Positions 44,228 to 53,450 are shown, counted from the first letter of the stretch. The stretch is 64,000 nt of DNA from Brevibacterium sp. RIT 803 (GCF_016892625.1 NZ_JAFEMW010000002.1:620001-684000), one strand, 5' to 3'. Notes: generated from the letters alone by a model not told the origin. Program-made: numbers and translations.

Positions 44228-44827
44228 TCATTTCGAGTGGTATTTGAGCTGAACCTTCTCGAGGCCGTCGACGATGTACATCTCGACGGCGTCTGCGATA
44301 TCCGAGATGAAGATCGGCAGCGTGGCGCGTTCGTCCTTGGAGAAGGGCCCAAGAACGTAGTCTGCGGTGTCCTGACGCCCCATGGGCCGGCCGACGCCGG
44401 CGCGGATACGGGGATAGTTCTTCGTCCCCAGCGCCGAGGTCATCGACCGCAGTCCGTTATGTCCGCCCTCCCCGCCGCCGACCTTGGCCCTGATCGTGTC
44501 GAAGGCGATGTCCACATCGTCGTGGACGGCGATGATCCGGTCTGTGTCGATCGAATAGAAGTCGGCAAGCTGCCTGACCGGCCCACCGGATTCGTTCATG
44601 TACCCCGTCGATGTCGCGAGCACCACTCGCGGCCCAGGGACTCCGGGAACTGAACCTGTGGGCAGTCGAGACGTGCCGACATTGGAGCGCAGTTTGGTAC
44701 GTGTCAGATTGACGCCGATGCGATGTGCGAGTTCGGCGACGACCATCTGTCCGATGTTGTGTCTCGTCGATTCGTATTTGGGGCCGGGGTTGCCCAAGCC
44801 GAAGACCAGCCAAGCTTCGTTCGTCAT
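44228..44827 (-). CDS. pth: Peptidyl-tRNA hydrolase
   Basis: A 199-residue protein. LVFGLGNPGPKYESTRHNIGQ contains the catalytic His; TGYMNESGGPVRQLADF, HDDVDIAFDTIRAKVGGGEGGHNGLRS and IRAGVGRP are the family signatures. It releases tRNA from peptidyl-tRNA dropped by ribosomes. AAGGACG precedes the ATG. It follows the L25 gene (rplY), the usual actinobacterial order, although a hairpin separates them. Confidence 0.95.
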   Translation of the reverse strand: MTNEAWLVFGLGNPGPKYESTRHNIGQMVVAELAHRIGVNLTRTKLRSNVGTSRLPTGSVPGVPGPRVVLATSTGYMNESGGPVRQLADFYSIDTDRIIAVHDDVDIAFDTIRAKVGGGEGGHNGLRSMTSALGTKNYPRIRAGVGRPMGRQDTADYVLGPFSKDERATLPIFISDIADAVEMYIVDGLEKVQLKYHSK

Positions 44828-44913
44828 CGTCGTCCTTCGCTCATTCTCTCTCGCTGCTCATCGCAGTTCACCCGATCATCCAGGGACTCTTGCCCCCTAT
44901 GTGCTTACAGAAC

Positions 44914-44952
44914 GAATTCGGTGGGCCGTTTCTTCAACGACCCACCGAATTC
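44914..44952 (-). terminator. Hairpin between rplY and pth
   Basis: Perfect 12-bp inverted repeat GAATTCGGTGGG / CCCACCGAATTC (44914-44925, 44941-44952), about 50 bp past the rplY stop. It may end or attenuate transcription from rplY into pth. Confidence 0.7.
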
Positions 44953-45001
44953 ACACCTCAGGCTGCGCTCAGTAGCTGCGCGCAGACGGAAGAAGTCGAG
45001 G

Positions 45002-45637
45002 TCACTCGTCCCCGGACTTCTCCTCTGCTGCTTCCTCGGTCGACTCTTCGGTCGACTCTTCTTCGGTCTCGCCTGCATCCGACTCGGTGTCCATCTCGGC
45101 CTCTTCCGAGACGTTGACGACGAGAAGTTCGGGATCAGCAGCGAGTTCGATGCCCGAGGCCAATTCCACCTGTCCGGCCAGAACGTGCTCGCCGGCGGCG
45201 CGCCCGTCGATGGTGACCTCGATGTACTCAGGCAGCTTGGTGGCGTCTGCCTTGATGAGAATCGTCGACTCTTCCTGCTGCACCATGGTGCCGGGAGCGG
45301 ATTCGCCGATGATGTGGACAGGAACGTCGACCTCGACCTTTTCGCCGCGCTTGACGATGATGAGGTCAAGGTGCTCGATCTGACGAGTGACCGGGTCGGT
45401 CTGCACATCGCGAGCGATGGCGAGAACGTTCTTGGCACCGTCGGTGCTTTCGATCTCGAAGAGGGCGTTGGCGTGCTTGAGGGCCATCATGGTGGCGTGG
45501 CCGTCAATCGAGATGTGCACAGGATCTCCGCCGTGTCCGTAGACGACTGCAGGGATACGTCCTGCGCGGCGGGTCCGGCGGGCAGCGCCCTTGCCGAATT
45601 CATTGCGGGGTTCGGCGATGAGTTTGAAGTCAGCCAT
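45002..45637 (-). CDS. rplY: 50S ribosomal protein L25/general stress protein Ctc
   Basis: A 211-residue long form. The N-terminal 5S-rRNA-binding domain has EPRNEFGKGAARRTRRAGRIPAVVYG; the middle TL5-type domain includes VDVPVHIIGESAPGT; the last 40 residues are almost all Glu, Thr, Ser and Ala. AAGGAGAGAA precedes the ATG. Confidence 0.94.
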   Translation of the reverse strand: MADFKLIAEPRNEFGKGAARRTRRAGRIPAVVYGHGGDPVHISIDGHATMMALKHANALFEIESTDGAKNVLAIARDVQTDPVTRQIEHLDLIIVKRGEKVEVDVPVHIIGESAPGTMVQQEESTILIKADATKLPEYIEVTIDGRAAGEHVLAGQVELASGIELAADPELLVVNVSEEAEMDTESDAGETEEESTEESTEEAAEEKSGDE

Positions 45638-45764
45638 TTTCTCTCCTTCGTGGTGAACTTATCTTGCAAGCACCACGGCGAAACAGCCTTCAACCACACT
45701 GTCGCTGTCTCAATTCGGCTCCGAAGGGCCGGTCAGCGCTGTGGGTCAGGACCGCGTCGATAAC

Positions 45765-45780
45765 GGAAACATGTGTTTCC
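45765..45780. promoter_or_regulatory. Palindrome upstream of rplY
   Basis: GGAAACA-TG-TGTTTCC, a perfect 7-2-7 inverted repeat, about 130 bp upstream of rplY and 16 bp past the hydrolase stop. It could be an operator or a weak terminator; no regulator is suggested by context. Confidence 0.4.
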
Positions 45781-45795
45781 CTCGCCGAGGCAACC

Positions 45796-46818
45796 CTACG
45801 ATTCTATGCCACCGTCGTCGGTGGCGCCAAGTCGGGCGGTCACAGCCTCGGCGCAGGCGTCGATGCCTGTCTCCGTGAGCAGGATGTCGTAATGGTTCGT
45901 ACCTGGCACCTCGACGACGCTCATATCCTCCCACCTCTGCTGGTAGGAGACGACGAGTTCCGGTGGGTAGAGACCGGGCTCGGACGCGATGAGGTCACGC
46001 TCGGCGAAGAGGAACGTCACCTCGGCCTGGCGCCGCTGGCTGCTCATGATCTGGGCGAGCGCATTCCGGAAGGCACCGCCGGTGTACATGTCCGCCGAGT
46101 CGGCTTGCATCGCCTCGATCGACGTCGAAGGTTGGAAGCTGTGATCGTCCTTGGCCGCGAGATCATAGACGAAGCTCTCCGTGGCCACAGTGTCGAGGCC
46201 TTCGACGAAGGCAGGATGAGCGGCGAAGAATGCCAGGTATTCCTCGACCGACCCGAATGACATCGACAGCCGTTCGGACGCGGGGCCGAGCACCGCGGCG
46301 ATGAGGTCGTCGGTGTCGAGATCATGGTCGTTGAGATCATCGAGTGCCCCGGTGACCTCATCTTCCCCGACCTGCGGCACCGGCAGGGGAAGTCCCCCGT
46401 CGATGAGGACTGGGCCACGGAAACGATCGGCCACCTCGGCCTCGGCATCGACACCTGCGCCCATGCCGGCCAAGGTCATGGCGACGAAACCGCCCATGGA
46501 ATGTCCGACCAGAGTGACAGGCCCAGGCTCAGCGAAGGTGTCGATGGCGACGAGGACGTCTTCGGCATGGGCCCTCATCCCGAACGGTCCGCCCAGCAGA
46601 CGGGAATCAGCACGCCCACGCAGGTCGGGCCCGATGATGCGCACACCGGGAAGTGCTGCGACCAGACCGGCGAAGAACAGATGGTTCGAGGTGATGCCGT
46701 GGATGACGCAGATGGTGGGAACACGGCCTGGCCCGAAGGCCACAGGCTCCCAGACGCCGACGGACAGTTCACCACCGGAGACGCTGACCCGGTACCGGTT
46801 GTAATCATGGGACGACAT
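45796..46818 (-). CDS. Alpha/beta hydrolase
   Basis: A 340-residue protein with the alpha/beta hydrolase fold: VIHGITSNHLFF (oxyanion loop), IIGPDLRGRADSRL, nucleophile elbow VTLVGHSMGGFVAMTLAG, and a late His in VPGTNHYDILLTETG. Substrate unknown. AAGGGA lies nine bases before the ATG at 46818; a GTG two codons earlier is also possible. Confidence 0.88.
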   Translation of the reverse strand: MSSHDYNRYRVSVSGGELSVGVWEPVAFGPGRVPTICVIHGITSNHLFFAGLVAALPGVRIIGPDLRGRADSRLLGGPFGMRAHAEDVLVAIDTFAEPGPVTLVGHSMGGFVAMTLAGMGAGVDAEAEVADRFRGPVLIDGGLPLPVPQVGEDEVTGALDDLNDHDLDTDDLIAAVLGPASERLSMSFGSVEEYLAFFAAHPAFVEGLDTVATESFVYDLAAKDDHSFQPSTSIEAMQADSADMYTGGAFRNALAQIMSSQRRQAEVTFLFAERDLIASEPGLYPPELVVSYQQRWEDMSVVEVPGTNHYDILLTETGIDACAEAVTARLGATDDGGIES

Positions 46819-46902
46819 CGCCACAGTTCCCTTCACTCGGTTGTCTCCAGTGTAGAGCGTCGGTCGAGTCCCCGGCAGGCGATGCTTCCGACGAAACAGA
46901 TC

Positions 46903-46934
46903 GAACCCCGAGCCGGAAGATCGGCTCGGGGTTC
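46903..46934 (-). terminator. Hairpin after prs
   Basis: Perfect 13-bp inverted repeat GAACCCCGAGCCG / CGGCTCGGGGTTC with a 6-base loop (46903-46915, 46922-46934), 31 bp past the prs stop. Confidence 0.8.
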
Positions 46935-46964
46935 GGTCCGGATGGAACTCTCGCAGAAGGTGGC

Positions 46965-47936
46965 TCAGACCTCGAAGAGGCTGGTGACCGATCCGTCCTC
47001 GAAGACCTCGTGCACGGCGCGGGCGATCAGCGGAGCGATCGAGAGCACGGTGAGCTTGTCGAACATCTTGTCGTCCGTCAGCGGCAGCGTGTTCGTCACG
47101 ATGACCTCCTGCGCCACGGAGTTCGACAGGCGTTCGACGGCCGGTCCGGAGAACACTGCGTGTGTCGAGACGACGATGACTCCGGTGGCTCCGGCGGCCA
47201 TGCAGGCGTCGGCGGCTTGGACGATGGTCCCGCCCGTGTCGATCATGTCATCGACGAGGACACAGGTTCGGCCCTCGACCTCACCGACGACGCGGTTGGC
47301 CTTGGTCTCATTCGGTCGTGTGATGTCGCGAGTCTTGTGGATGAATGCCAGCGGCACCCCGCCCAAGGAGTTCGACCAGTTCTCGGCGACCTTGATGCGG
47401 CCGGCGTCAGGCGAGACGACTGCCAGATCGGTCGGGTACTTGTCCTTGACGTAGCCGGCGAGGATCGGCATCGCGATGAGGTGGTCGACCGGGCCGTCGA
47501 AGTAGCCCTGGATCTGCGCGGTGTGCAGGTCCACGGTGATGATGCGGTCGGCGCCGGCCGTCTTGTACAGGTCTGCCACGAGGCGAGCCGAGATGGGCTC
47601 ACGTCCGCGGTGCTTCTTGTCCTGCCTCGCGTAGGGGAAGAACGGTGCGATGACCGTGATCCGCTTGGCCGAGGCACGCTTGAGTGCGTCGACCATGATG
47701 AGCTGTTCCATCAGCCATTCGTTGATCGGTGCACAGTGCGACTGCAGGACGAAGACGTCACAGCCGCGGACCGATTCGGAGAACCGGACGTAGATCTCTC
47801 CATTGGCAAAGTTGTAAATGTCAGTGGGGAGAAGTTCCGTCCCCAGATTCTCAGCGACTTGCTCAGCGAGCTCATTGTTCGCGCGCCCGCTGACCAGGAC
47901 GAGCTTCTTTTCGCCCGCCGTCGTAATTTCATTCAC
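46965..47936 (-). CDS. prs: Ribose-phosphate pyrophosphokinase
   Basis: A 323-residue class I PRPP synthetase. LVSGRANNELAEQVAENLG at the start, FPYARQDKKHRGREPISARL (flexible loop/ATP site), the DLHTAQIQGYFDGPVDHL metal-binding signature and the PRPP loop CVLVDDMIDTGGTI are intact. It makes PRPP for purines, pyrimidines, His and Trp. The GTG start overlaps the glmU stop by 8 bases, so the two are translationally coupled. Confidence 0.97.
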   Translation of the reverse strand: MNEITTAGEKKLVLVSGRANNELAEQVAENLGTELLPTDIYNFANGEIYVRFSESVRGCDVFVLQSHCAPINEWLMEQLIMVDALKRASAKRITVIAPFFPYARQDKKHRGREPISARLVADLYKTAGADRIITVDLHTAQIQGYFDGPVDHLIAMPILAGYVKDKYPTDLAVVSPDAGRIKVAENWSNSLGGVPLAFIHKTRDITRPNETKANRVVGEVEGRTCVLVDDMIDTGGTIVQAADACMAAGATGVIVVSTHAVFSGPAVERLSNSVAQEVIVTNTLPLTDDKMFDKLTVLSIAPLIARAVHEVFEDGSVTSLFEV

Positions 47937-49386
47937 TTGCCGGTTCCCCTTCAGATGCGGCCTCGGCTGCCTGCGCTGCAGGTGTGCCGGGGCGGTTGCT
48001 GACGACCCAGCCCTCCAGGTTACGCTGTGGCGCCACGGTTATGGCAAGCGCTCCCGCAGGGACATCTTTGCGCACTGTTGTGCTCGCACCGGAATAGGCA
48101 CCGTCGCCTACCGTGACAGGGGCAACGTACATGTTGTCCGAGCCCATGCGTGCGTGCTTTCCGACGACGGTGCGGTGCTTGTTGACACCGTCGTAGTTGA
48201 CGAAGACCGATGCGGCACCGATGTTGGAGCCCTCACCGATCTCAGCATCGCCGACGTAGGACAGGTGCGGCACCTTCGCGCCCCGCCCGATGTCAGCGTT
48301 CTTCGTCTCCACGAAGGTGCCGATCTTTCCATCCTCGCCGAGGTTGGTCCCAGGACGCAGGTACGCGAACGGTCCGACTTTGGCACAGGCTCCGACGACG
48401 GCCAGCTCCGAATGGGTGCGCACGACCTGTGCCCCGGCACCCACCTCGGTGTCCTTGAGAGTTGAGTCGGGGCCGACGACGGCACCGGTGCCGATGTCGG
48501 TGGCGCCCAGGAGCTGGACTCCGGGGAGGATCGTGACGTCCTCCCCCAGGGATACGTCCATGTCGATCCACGTGGTGTCGGGGTCGACGATGCTCACTCC
48601 CGCACGCATCCACTTCTCGCAGACGCGGCGATTGAGCTCCTTGCCGAGATTGGCCAGCTGCACACGGTCGTTGGCGCCCTCGACCTGCCACAGATCCTGG
48701 GTGGCTGTGGCGGCGACGGACTGACCTGCCTCACGAGAGAATCCGATGACGTCGGTGAGGTACTTCTCACCCTGCGCATTATCCGTGGTCAGTGAGGCGA
48801 GACCGTCCCTCAGCGCCGACGCGTCGAAGGCATAGATGCCAGAGTTGATCTCCCGGATGCTGCGCTGGTCATCGCTGGCATCCTTCTGCTCGACGATGCG
48901 CAGCAGGGCTCCGGAGGCGTCACGGACGATGCGTCCGTAGCCGGTGGGATCGTCGACCTCAGCGGACAGGACCGTGACGGCATTGTGCGAGGACTCGTGG
49001 ACTTCGACGAGGGTGTTGATCGTGTCAGCAGTCAGCAGGGGCACGTCGCCATAGGTCACGACCACGGTGCCGGACAGATCGTCGGGCAACTGGGTCAGCG
49101 CACATTCGGTGGCGCGGCCGGTGCCGGGAACTTCATCCTGATCGGCGATGAGCACAGTCTGCGTCGAACTGATCGGCAGTGAGTCCAGATGGGAGACGAG
49201 CTGGTCGCGTTCGTGCCTGACGACGACGACGAGGTGCTCGGGAGCTGCGCCCGCCGCTGCCGCGATCGAGTGGTGGAGCAGGGAACGACCGCCGATCGGG
49301 TGCAGCACCTTCGGCAGGGTCGACTTCATACGGGTGCCCTGGCCAGCGGCCAGAACGATGACGGCGATGGGTCTGCTCTGCGACAT
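47929..49386 (-). CDS. glmU: Bifunctional GlmU (N-acetylglucosamine-1-phosphate uridyltransferase/acetyltransferase)
   Basis: A 485-residue protein. N-terminal uridyltransferase: VIVLAAGQGTRMKSTLPKVLH, TYGDVPLLT, IREINSGIYAFD. C-terminal left-handed beta helix acetyltransferase with hexapeptide repeats and IGTFVETKNADIGRGAKVPH, NIGAASVFVNYDGVNKHRT. It makes UDP-GlcNAc for the cell wall. AAGGATTC precedes the ATG at 49386. A 35-residue Ala/Glu/Pro tail is present. The order tRNA-Gln - glmU - prs is typical of actinobacteria. Confidence 0.97.
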   Translation of the reverse strand: MSQSRPIAVIVLAAGQGTRMKSTLPKVLHPIGGRSLLHHSIAAAAGAAPEHLVVVVRHERDQLVSHLDSLPISSTQTVLIADQDEVPGTGRATECALTQLPDDLSGTVVVTYGDVPLLTADTINTLVEVHESSHNAVTVLSAEVDDPTGYGRIVRDASGALLRIVEQKDASDDQRSIREINSGIYAFDASALRDGLASLTTDNAQGEKYLTDVIGFSREAGQSVAATATQDLWQVEGANDRVQLANLGKELNRRVCEKWMRAGVSIVDPDTTWIDMDVSLGEDVTILPGVQLLGATDIGTGAVVGPDSTLKDTEVGAGAQVVRTHSELAVVGACAKVGPFAYLRPGTNLGEDGKIGTFVETKNADIGRGAKVPHLSYVGDAEIGEGSNIGAASVFVNYDGVNKHRTVVGKHARMGSDNMYVAPVTVGDGAYSGASTTVRKDVPAGALAITVAPQRNLEGWVVSNRPGTPAAQAAEAASEGEPASE

Positions 49387-49419
49387 GTGTTGAATCCTTC
49401 GCAAGTCGGATTGGGCCAG

Positions 49420-49491
49420 CTCCGCCCATAGGATTCGAACCTATACCACACGGCTCCAAAGGCCGGCGTGCTGCCATTACACCAGGGCGGA
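49420..49491 (-). tRNA. tRNA-Gln (UUG)
   Basis: A 72-nt cloverleaf on the minus strand: acceptor TCCGCCC / GGGCGGA, D arm TGGTGTAATGGCAGCA, anticodon loop CTTTGGA (anticodon TTG), T arm ATAGG-TTCGAAT-CCTAT, discriminator G. CCA is not encoded. The top pair of the anticodon stem is a C-U mismatch. It is just upstream of glmU in the same direction. Confidence 0.95.
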
Positions 49492-49541
49492 ACAGCGTGC
49501 ACCAGTTGAGGGCCCGCGCTCACGAGACACCATCATGCCAC

Positions 49542-49547
49542 TACGAT
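49542..49547 (+). promoter_or_regulatory. -10 element of a leaderless promoter
   Basis: TACGAT followed by seven bases and the ATG at 49555; supports that start over the ATG at 49546, which overlaps the hexamer. Confidence 0.45.
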
Positions 49548-49554
49548 GAACCGT

Positions 49555-49974
49555 ATGGAAATTCTTCGCGAGATTCTAGTGGCCCTGCATCTGATCGGAA
49601 TGGCGATCATTGTGGGCGGATATTTCGCCCTCATCCGCTCTCCCAAAGTTGCTCCCGGCATGCTGCACGGCGCCTACCTTCAGCTGATCACCGGGCTTCT
49701 GCTGATGGGTCTGGCAGAGATGGGCGATGACGAAGTCAACCACGTGAAGCTCGGCATCAAGCTCCTCATTGCGATTCTCGTCACCGTCTTCGCATTCATC
49801 GGCAATAAGAAGCAGAAGGCCTTCGCCTCCGCTCCGGCTGCGGGGGCCGCCCCGGCTGGAGGCGACGCCGACACAGTCGTGGCGACAGCGGTGAAGAATC
49901 CCTCGGCGACGATGGCTCACCTGGTCTTCGCCGGCGCGATCATCAACGTGCTGGTGGCCGTCTTCGTCCACTGA
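49555..49974 (+). CDS. Hypothetical membrane protein
   Basis: A 139-residue protein with four membrane helices (about 5-25, 33-55, 65-85, 115-135), the third and fourth separated by an Ala/Gly/Pro-rich loop. HLIGMAIIVGGYFALIRS at the N-terminus resembles small haem-like or copper-associated membrane proteins, but no family is firmly recognised. Alternative start at 49546. Confidence 0.7.
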   Translation: MEILREILVALHLIGMAIIVGGYFALIRSPKVAPGMLHGAYLQLITGLLLMGLAEMGDDEVNHVKLGIKLLIAILVTVFAFIGNKKQKAFASAPAAGAAPAGGDADTVVATAVKNPSATMAHLVFAGAIINVLVAVFVH

Positions 49975-50108
49975 GGTTCTCGTCCCAGACGAATCCGGCT
50001 CCGCCGGCGACCCGTGCAGTTGAACAGGGTCGCCGGAGGAGCCTTTTCTCTGCCTATCTCACTGCCCTTTTCTCTGCGTCAGTCGCTGACGGTATCGTTG
50101 ATCCGGAC

Positions 50109-52688
50109 ATGACTGCTGCAGCTGAAAACATCGAAGAAGCCACTCCGGGAGCCGACTCACGTGCGGCCGAACTCCTCACCGGACTCAACCCGCGACAGCG
50201 CGAGGCCGTTGCCCATACGGGTTCACCGCTCCTCATCGTGGCGGGCGCCGGTTCGGGTAAGACGACCGTGCTGACCAGGCGCATCGCCTATGCTCTGGCC
50301 ACCGGTCGGGCACATCCCGGTGAGGTCCTGGCGATCACATTCACCAACAAGGCGGCTAAGGAGATGGCTGAGCGCGTGCGCTCCATCGTCGGACCCGCTT
50401 CGCGAGCGATGTGGGTCTCGACCTTCCACTCCTCTTGTGTGCGCATCCTCCGCCGAGAGGCCAAGGTGCTGGGCATGAAGACCAACTTCACGATCTACGA
50501 TGCCCAGGATGCTCAGCGGCTCGTCTCCCAGATCCTCAAAGAACTCGGAATCGACACGAAGAAGTACACGCCTCGGTCGATGCTGCATAGGATCTCCAAT
50601 CTCAAGAATGACCTGCAGACGCCGGATGACTTCACGCCCCGGCCGAACAACCCTGCTGATGAAGTCCTCGCCGATGTGTTCAGGCGCTACACCTCTCGCC
50701 TGCGTCTGGCCAATGCCTTCGACTTCGATGACCTCATCGCCGAGACCGTTCATCTCTTCGGCGCCTTCCCCGAAGTGGCCGATTTCTACCGCAGACGGTT
50801 CCGGCACATCCTCGTCGACGAGTACCAGGACACGAACCCGGCCCAATACGCTCTCATCAAGTCCCTGGCCGGAGACGGGGCCGGTGGTGCCACCGGCGCA
50901 GAGCTGACCGTCGTCGGTGACGCAGACCAGTCGATCTACGCCTTCCGTGGGGCGACAGTGCGCAACATCGTGGAGTTCGAGAAGGACTTCCCCGATGCGG
51001 AGACGATTCTGCTGGAGCAGAACTATCGCTCCACGCAGAACATCCTCGATGCTGCGAACGCTGTGATTTCGAACAATCAGGACCGCAAAGACAAGAAGCT
51101 GTGGACCTCGGAAGGCACTGGCGAATCCATCGTCGGCTGGGTAGCGGAGAACGAGCAGTCGGAGGCCCGCTTCATCGTTGATCGGGTCGATGAGCTCATC
51201 GACGACGAGAAGTACACCTACGGTGACTTTGCCGTCTTCTACCGCACCAATGCTCAGTCCCGCGCCATTGAGGATGCTCTGGTGCGCTCGGGCATCCCGT
51301 ACAAGGTCGTCGGAGGCACACGATTCTACGAGCGCAAGGAGATCAAGGACGCCCTCGCGTATCTGCGCGTGGTCGCCAATCCAGATGATGATGTGAACCT
51401 GCGCCGTATCCTCAACGTCCCCAAACGCTCCATCGGTGACCGTACTGAGGGCATCGTCGCGGACTTCGCCGATCGTGAGGGCATCAGCTTCTACACGGCG
51501 CTGGGGCGTCTTGATGAGATCGTCCATCTGTCTGCCCGGGCGAAGACCTCCGTGTCGAAGTTCTACGACCTCATGCGAGATCTGGCAGCCACCGCCGAGG
51601 CTGCCCCGCTGTCGCGCGTCATCGAGGCGATTCTCGAGCAGAGCGGTTACCTCGAGTCTCTGCAGAAGAGCACGGACCCGCAGGACGAGTCGCGTGTCGA
51701 CAACCTCGCTGAGCTCGTGGCCGTGGCCGAAGACTTCGTCGCCACGCAGGCCCTCGCTGCAACGGGTGATGACGCTGATGAAGCCGACACTGAGACAGAG
51801 ACAGGCACCGCGGCTGTTTCCGAAGTCGCGTCTGAGGCTGCCTCCGGTGATGCTGAGTCCGAATCGGCTGTGAGCAGAGATGTCGAGGGTGAAGCCCAAG
51901 CTGCCGGTGGGAGCTCTGAGGACGATGCGGATGTGCAGAGTCCAGCCAGTGCTGCGGCCGGCAATTCGTCGATCGAGGCCTTCCTCGAGCAGGTGGCGCT
52001 GGCCTCCGACACGGATCAGATCCCCGATGCCGAACTGGGACAGGTCACGCTCATGACTCTGCACACAGCAAAGGGTCTGGAGTTCCCGGTCGTCTTCCTC
52101 ACCGGCCTCGAGGACGGTGGCTTCCCGCATGCCCGTTCCTTCGAGAATCCCAATGAGCTCTCAGAAGAACGTCGTCTTGCCTATGTGGGTCTGACCCGAG
52201 CCCGGCAGCGTCTGATCGTCACTCGCGCGGAGACGCGCAGCATGTGGGGCCAGCCGCAGTACAACCCACCGAGCCGGTTCCTCTCCGAAATTCCCGAGAA
52301 TCTCATCGAATGGGAGAACACCGGCACCTTCTCATCCAGCGTCGGCGGCGGCTTCTCGTCCGGCGGCTATGGAGGGGGCGGCCATGGCTACAGCGGCTCG
52401 CGCGGCAGCGGATTCGGTTCCTCTCGTGGATCGGGCGATTCGTCTCGCTCACGCTCAGGGGCCGCGAACTCCTCGTCTCCTGTGGCCGGTTTCCCGAATC
52501 GGATCCGGCCCAACCGAGAGGTCATCACCGTGTCGGTAGGCGAAAAGGTCTCACACGAGTCCTTCGGCCTCGGCACCGTGACAGAGGTCAACGGCGTCGG
52601 AGACAAGACTGTGGCAGTCGTCGACTTCGGCTCGCTGGGAACGAAGCGTCTCCTGCTGCGCTATGCCCCCATCGAAAAGCTCGGCTGA
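50109..52688 (+). CDS. pcrA: ATP-dependent DNA helicase PcrA/UvrD
   Basis: An 859-residue SF1A helicase. Q-motif LLTGLNPRQREAVAHTGSP, Walker A VAGAGSGKTTVLTRRIA, Walker B ILVDEYQDTNPAQYAL, motif III VVGDADQSIYAFRGA, motif V TLMTLHTAKGLEFPVVFL and motif VI RRLAYVGLTRARQRL. Two features differ from typical PcrA: an acidic low-complexity insert of about 70 residues (roughly 552-622) in domain 2B, and a Gly/Ser-rich linker before the C-terminal RNA polymerase-binding Tudor-like domain (EKVSHESFGLGTVTEVNG). It works in repair and rolling-circle replication. Confidence 0.95.
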   Translation: MTAAAENIEEATPGADSRAAELLTGLNPRQREAVAHTGSPLLIVAGAGSGKTTVLTRRIAYALATGRAHPGEVLAITFTNKAAKEMAERVRSIVGPASRAMWVSTFHSSCVRILRREAKVLGMKTNFTIYDAQDAQRLVSQILKELGIDTKKYTPRSMLHRISNLKNDLQTPDDFTPRPNNPADEVLADVFRRYTSRLRLANAFDFDDLIAETVHLFGAFPEVADFYRRRFRHILVDEYQDTNPAQYALIKSLAGDGAGGATGAELTVVGDADQSIYAFRGATVRNIVEFEKDFPDAETILLEQNYRSTQNILDAANAVISNNQDRKDKKLWTSEGTGESIVGWVAENEQSEARFIVDRVDELIDDEKYTYGDFAVFYRTNAQSRAIEDALVRSGIPYKVVGGTRFYERKEIKDALAYLRVVANPDDDVNLRRILNVPKRSIGDRTEGIVADFADREGISFYTALGRLDEIVHLSARAKTSVSKFYDLMRDLAATAEAAPLSRVIEAILEQSGYLESLQKSTDPQDESRVDNLAELVAVAEDFVATQALAATGDDADEADTETETGTAAVSEVASEAASGDAESESAVSRDVEGEAQAAGGSSEDDADVQSPASAAAGNSSIEAFLEQVALASDTDQIPDAELGQVTLMTLHTAKGLEFPVVFLTGLEDGGFPHARSFENPNELSEERRLAYVGLTRARQRLIVTRAETRSMWGQPQYNPPSRFLSEIPENLIEWENTGTFSSSVGGGFSSGGYGGGGHGYSGSRGSGFGSSRGSGDSSRSRSGAANSSSPVAGFPNRIRPNREVITVSVGEKVSHESFGLGTVTEVNGVGDKTVAVVDFGSLGTKRLLLRYAPIEKLG

Positions 52689-52750
52689 GATAGCCGCGAC
52701 GGGGAGACTCCCACTCCCACTCTTCCGACCGTGTGCCGACCTTCGGCTCG

Positions 52751-52805
52751 CAGGCCTGCAGTCTTACATCAGGCCTGCAGTCTTACATCGGGCCTGCAGA
52801 CATCA
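52751..52805. repeat. Tandem 19-bp repeats, about three copies
   Basis: Identical units CAGGCCTGCAGTCTTACAT at 52751-52769 and 52770-52788, then a diverged third starting CGGGCCTGCAG. In the spacer after pcrA. Confidence 0.8.
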
Positions 52806-52810
52806 ATAAA

Positions 52811-52842
52811 GCGCCGAGGTGAAAATACATTCACCTCGGCGC
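52811..52842. terminator. Bidirectional hairpin terminator
   Basis: 13-bp perfect stem (52811-52823 and 52830-52842) starting GCGCCGAGGTGAA with an A/T-rich loop, between convergent pcrA and the gene at 52877. Confidence 0.85.
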
Positions 52843-52876
52843 TCCTCCATGCCAGACGCGGCGATGGATTTAAAAG

Positions 52877-53059
52877 TCAGTCGTTGCCAAGTTTTCCGTC
52901 GACTCCGTCGCGACCCTGGTTAATCTGGTCTTCGAACTTGCCGCCGGTCTTGTCATTGGCGAAGTCAGTAGCCTTATCAAGACCCTGATCGCTGAACTCT
53001 TCACCCTTGTCGCTATTCATGGCGTCCTTGGCTTTGTTTGTAAGATCGTCGAGTCCCAT
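52877..53059 (-). CDS. Rv0909/MT0933-like antitoxin-family protein
   Basis: A 60-residue, highly charged protein, MGLDDLTNKAKDAMNSDKGE and a C-terminal KFEDQINQGRDGVDGKLGN, matching the MT0933-like antitoxin family (Rv0909 in mycobacteria). No toxin gene is adjacent, so it may not be part of a toxin-antitoxin pair; it resembles CsbD proteins in composition. AAGGGAG precedes the ATG at 53059. Confidence 0.75.
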   Translation of the reverse strand: MGLDDLTNKAKDAMNSDKGEEFSDQGLDKATDFANDKTGGKFEDQINQGRDGVDGKLGND

Positions 53060-53198
53060 ACTGTCTCCCTTCAATGGAAAAGGTTCTTCCGAACCTTCTT
53101 ACACCACTCACCCTGCCACTTAATCTGCTCTGGTGTAACCGAACCTTCGGGTTTCTCAGGGAATGCACAAAGTGACCGAAATTCGACTGTCGGTAGCT

Positions 53199-53450
53199 TC
53201 AGCGTGACTCCGGAACAACGAACGCCAACGCCACGAGAACCAGCGCGAAGAACAGGCCCGTTCCGATGTCGACGCTCTTCGACCGGTTGGTCCAGACCTC
53301 GTCCCAGGGCGGGGGCATCGCACGCATCGTCGCCAGCCCAGCCGGCACGACGGCCATGACGATCGCGCCGAGACGGAAGTCGATGATGGTGCATGCGGCC
53401 GCAGTCAAGATGCCCAGCAGACAGCCCAGGAGAGCCCAGTCGCGGAGCAC
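53199..53450 (-). CDS. DUF3017-like membrane protein
   Basis: An 83-residue stretch from the GTG at 53450 with three hydrophobic segments (LLGCLLGILTAAACTIIDF, AIVMAVVPAGLATM, GLFFALVLVALAFVVP), matching DUF3017. The frame stays open upstream for another 36 codons, giving a basic segment (RGRGPIAKRWIYWKRRYSN) that looks like normal protein, but no ATG, GTG or TTG is present there; an ATT at 53558, preceded by GGGAG and overlapping the purH stop, could be the true start (119 residues). DUF3017 genes often lie beside purH or folD. Confidence 0.7.
   Translation of the reverse strand: MLRDWALLGCLLGILTAAACTIIDFRLGAIVMAVVPAGLATMRAMPPPWDEVWTNRSKSVDIGTGLFFALVLVALAFVVPESR

Noticed and set aside
50223..52130. 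Minus-strand 635-codon open frame
   Set aside because: Antisense to pcrA, which has a full set of helicase motifs.
52877..53059. Toxin-antitoxin module
   Set aside because: Although the protein resembles an antitoxin family, no partner toxin gene is adjacent; neighbours are a DUF3017 gene and pcrA.
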